NCBI GenBank assembly: GCA_002746795.1
Contig: PDQY01000042.1
Span: 1-32,979, forward strand
Length of the DNA: 32,979 nucleotides
Direction: 5' to 3'
Source: Chloroflexota bacterium
GTDB lineage: Bacteria > Chloroflexota > Anaerolineae > Promineifilales > Promineifilaceae
Made by a program: the position numbers and the translations under genes. The notes under the pieces were generated by a model that was not told the origin of the DNA, ran no database searches, and saw only the letters and a program-made list of their open reading frames with translations. The first letter of the stretch is position 1, and every line of letters begins with the position of its first letter. This document shows positions 31,881 to 32,979 of this stretch, one piece after another.

Positions 31881-31994
31881 CACCGTAGCGCCTACTTACT
31901 CTGACGAGGAGGCAGCGCTACGGTGCGTTTAGATAAATAACTATCCATAAGCACCACCTCCTTTGTCATAGGATGGCGGGGCAGCTTTCGCTGC
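31881..31994 (-). promoter_or_regulatory. Structured 5' leader (hairpins) of the hom transcript
   Basis: In order on the minus strand: a GCAGC-GAAA-GCTGC hairpin (31994-31981) with a GNRA loop; the Shine-Dalgarno and start of the small ORF; then CACCGTAGCGC (31925-31915) pairing perfectly with GCGCTACGGTG (31891-31881). The 23-base loop between those arms contains CCTCCT, complementary to AGGAGG of the Shine-Dalgarno, so a loop-to-ribosome-site pseudoknot is possible. GGTGC (next to the Shine-Dalgarno) can also pair with GCACC (overlapping the 5' arm), giving a competing fold. A terminator follows. This resembles an RNA switch or ribosome-sensing attenuator; no known riboswitch class was recognised. 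Confidence 0.6.
31892..31948 (-). CDS. 18-codon leader peptide upstream of hom
   Basis: ATG at 31948 is preceded by a perfect Shine-Dalgarno AAGGAGG (31957-31963 on the minus strand) with 8 bases spacing, the best ribosome-binding site in the window. The peptide is MDSYLSKRTVALPPRQSK and ends TAG. Codons 8 to 11 lie in the 5' arm of an 11-bp hairpin whose 3' arm starts at the base after the stop codon, so ribosome position must affect folding. It has no run of Thr, Ile or Met codons, so a classical amino-acid attenuator is not indicated. RTVALPPR could be a nascent arrest motif, but that is speculation. Confidence 0.6.
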   Translation of the reverse strand: MDSYLSKRTVALPPRQSK

Positions 31995-32018
31995 AAATAA
32001 ATGGAAATGAATGAGTGC

Positions 32019-32047
32019 ATTATGGCATACCTGATCTTGCATGTCAA
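32019..32047 (-). promoter_or_regulatory. Promoter of the hom leader transcript
   Basis: TTGACA (32042-32047) and CATAAT (32019-32024) on the minus strand are separated by exactly 17 bases, a near-consensus sigma-70 promoter. The predicted start is near 32012, giving about a 240-base leader before hom. Confidence 0.78.
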
Positions 32048-32184
32048 ACGGCAACAAGCAGGGCAATCGCTTTCTAAAAGTTTTCTACCGGATACCTAAA
32101 GTTGTGCAGGCTGCACACATAAGTGACGCCCGGACACCTGCCAGGGTCTGGCCGCCATAACAGGGACGCACAAACTCCCGGCGA
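32048..32184. other. Non-coding stretch between the O-methyltransferase and the hom promoter
   Basis: No gene is visible. A short perfect hairpin TGTGCA-GGC-TGCACA (32103-32117) and a GC-rich imperfect stem (about 32130-32151) lie after the methyltransferase stop codon and may end its transcript, though no T-run follows on the minus strand. Confidence 0.4.
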
Positions 32185-32763
32185 TTAAATTTTGCGTACG
32201 AGCAATTCACCTTTGCCAATGGGCACGACCATAGCATCCACTCGATGATCTGCCAGCACACGCGCCACAAAGGGTTGCAAAACCTCTTGATGACTCAAGG
32301 CATTGTCGCAAATGAGGATACCACCGCTTACCATGCGTGGAACGAGCAAATCGTAGCAAGCTTCATATACATCTTTCTCTGCGTCTAAAAAGCAAAAGGC
32401 GACATCTTCAACAGCAGACAAATGCGCCCGGGCATCGCCATGAATGAGTGTGATCTGCTCTGCAAGACCGGCTTGCTTGAAGGTTTCTTGAGCCAGAGCA
32501 ACTTTTTCGGGCAGCACTTCGTAGGTGGTCACCGGTTTTCCAGCTAATGACAACCACATGGTTGAGTAGCCCGCACTGGTGCCAATTTCCAGATAACGGC
32601 CGTTTCTCGCCCCCGCGGCCATCAATGCCAAAAACTGCCCCGTCTCCGGCGGTATTTGACGTAATCGCTTTAAATGTGCAGTGCCATCCTGCCGATCCTG
32701 AGCATCCATTTCTTCTAAATAATGCATGCGCTCTTGCATCGCTTCAGAGATCATGTGAAACAT
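32185..32763 (-). CDS. SAM-dependent O-methyltransferase (class I, caffeoyl-CoA/catechol type)
   Basis: The 192-residue protein is a small methyltransferase of the O-methyltransferase family 3 type. Its landmarks are [17 protein letters not shown] (SAM motif I), [21 protein letters not shown] (acidic residue after strand 2), [12 protein letters not shown], then [21 protein letters not shown] (metal-site Asp region) and [12 protein letters not shown]. The family methylates hydroxyls of small aromatics or uridine in tRNA (TrmR); the substrate here is unknown. AAGGAGAG precedes the ATG closely. A family-1 element begins 17 bases upstream of the start. One AACGGCCGTT (32595) is read Asn-Gly-Arg, just before motif I. 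Confidence 0.88.
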   Translation of the reverse strand: MFHMISEAMQERMHYLEEMDAQDRQDGTAHLKRLRQIPPETGQFLALMAAGARNGRYLEIGTSAGYSTMWLSLAGKPVTTYEVLPEKVALAQETFKQAGLAEQITLIHGDARAHLSAVEDVAFCFLDAEKDVYEACYDLLVPRMVSGGILICDNALSHQEVLQPFVARVLADHRVDAMVVPIGKGELLVRKI

Positions 32764-32779
32764 ACTCTCTCCTTAATTT

Positions 32780-32837
32780 AGTGCGCATCCATAAATAAGT
32801 GATGGCATTGATGAATGCGCTTCAAGTGACCTTTCCC
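32780..32837 (-). repeat. Two-hairpin element, family 1, copy E (partial)
   Basis: On the minus strand it shows GGTCAC, the TTGAA linker and a complete second hairpin: GCGCATTCAT...ATGGATGCGC. The first hairpin is mostly lost; only its right arm and a G-run remain. It lies in the 5' region of the O-methyltransferase gene, between it and the gene entering from the right. Confidence 0.8.
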
Positions 32838-32871
32838 CCCCTACCTTTAGCTTATCCAATTCCAGACAAAG

Positions 32872-32979
32872 TTAACTGGCAAAATACGCATCCATTTGAG
32901 CAGCAGCATACGTTGTGGCTTTCGTTGGCCCATGAGCAACGCCTGGTTCCCATTCCTTAGTCATTCCTGAACATATGTC
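32872..32979 (-). CDS. Probable 3' end of a gene running off the window
   Basis: On the minus strand an open frame enters at the edge and ends TAA at 32872-32874 after 35 codons. Its peptide includes MTKEWEPGVAHGPTKATTY and ends AAAQMDAYFAS, which has a protein-like composition and matches the strand of its neighbours. I do not recognise the family. The plus strand is also open in one frame here, so this call is weak and rests on composition and position before the family-1 repeat. Confidence 0.35.
   Translation of the reverse strand, partial: DICSGMTKEWEPGVAHGPTKATTYAAAQMDAYFAS

Larger units (their letters stand above)
763..32604. repeat. Dispersed palindrome AACGGCCGTT, 25 copies across the window
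   Basis: This entry marks a set of dispersed sites rather than one element. Exact copies begin at 763, 4998, 5838, 5880, 6687, 8439, 8991, 12048, 12952, 13063, 13408, 14223, 15179, 16813, 20897, 21205, 21577, 22130, 24473, 25835, 26458, 27376, 31176, 31691 and 32595. Each is its own reverse complement. All 25 lie inside genes I call real. In 18 the reading phase gives Thr-Ala-Val, in 7 Asn-Gly-Arg, and in none the third phase. Further sites keep the 8-base core ACGGCCGT (about 27651, 28455, 31534). A random 10-mer is expected about 0.03 times in this length. The pattern resembles the HIP1 palindrome of cyanobacteria in style, not in sequence. Confidence 0.95.

Noticed and set aside
31892..31948. 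Classical threonine/methionine attenuator reading of the hom leader peptide
   Set aside because: The peptide has only one Thr, no Ile and no internal Met, so codon-stalling control as in the thr operon is not supported. The leader is reported as a different kind of candidate.

Overview
The window is about 33 kb of chromosomal bacterial sequence with moderate GC and dense, mostly intact genes. It shows no tRNA, rRNA, insertion sequence, phage gene or CRISPR array that I could support. Several things suggest a Chloroflexota genome of the Anaerolineae/Caldilineae kind: Gram-positive-like promoters, a CxxxY-type CcmE, a lipoprotein BMP transporter with an EPA-rich linker, a HutC-type GntR regulator, and many short dispersed repeats. 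The phylum call is inference from gene content and style; no 16S rRNA or ribosomal protein gene is present to anchor it.

Layout. (1) 42-3932, minus: cytochrome c maturation genes ccmE-ccmF-ccmH-ccmG; ccmABCD are not in view. (2) 4294-5898, plus: a DinB/ClbS-like four-helix protein and a YgfZ/GcvT folate-binding protein. (3) 5986-8106, plus: a DevC/MacB-type exporter permease and its LolD-like ATPase, convergent with fetB-fetA (8131-9660, minus). (4) 9906-11369, minus: a polyprenyl-phosphate sugar-1-phosphate transferase, divergent from an S41 carboxy-terminal protease (11536-12768). (5) 12823-17847, minus: hisS, nadK, a zinc-finger/TPR membrane protein and recN. (6) 18272-29239, plus: a GntR/UTRA regulator followed by a purine-type uptake and catabolism cluster. 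It holds a BMP-family lipoprotein, a double ABC ATPase, two permeases, a CodA-like deaminase and the three subunits of a xanthine-dehydrogenase-type molybdenum hydroxylase. Several junctions overlap (ATGA or 8 bp), so this is one transcriptional unit that imports a nucleoside or base, deaminates it and oxidises the ring. (7) 29431-30604: a small putative lipoprotein, then (minus) two overlapping genes that together carry the parts of a Cas4-like nuclease. (8) 30708-32763, minus: homoserine dehydrogenase behind a structured leader, and an O-methyltransferase. (9) A probable gene end runs off the right edge on the minus strand.

Three layers are not explained by the genes. First, the 10-bp palindrome AACGGCCGTT occurs 25 times, always inside coding sequence and only in two of the three possible reading phases. 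Second, two families of roughly 90-bp intergenic elements share one architecture: hairpin, TTGAA linker, hairpin. They sometimes supply stop codons or gene ends. Third, there are local RNA/DNA signals: a promoter, perfect Shine-Dalgarno, 18-codon ORF, long hairpin and intrinsic terminator ahead of homoserine dehydrogenase; a promoter placed so that the first Cas4-like gene would have a leaderless mRNA; and a 19-bp intercistronic hairpin behind the BMP lipoprotein gene.
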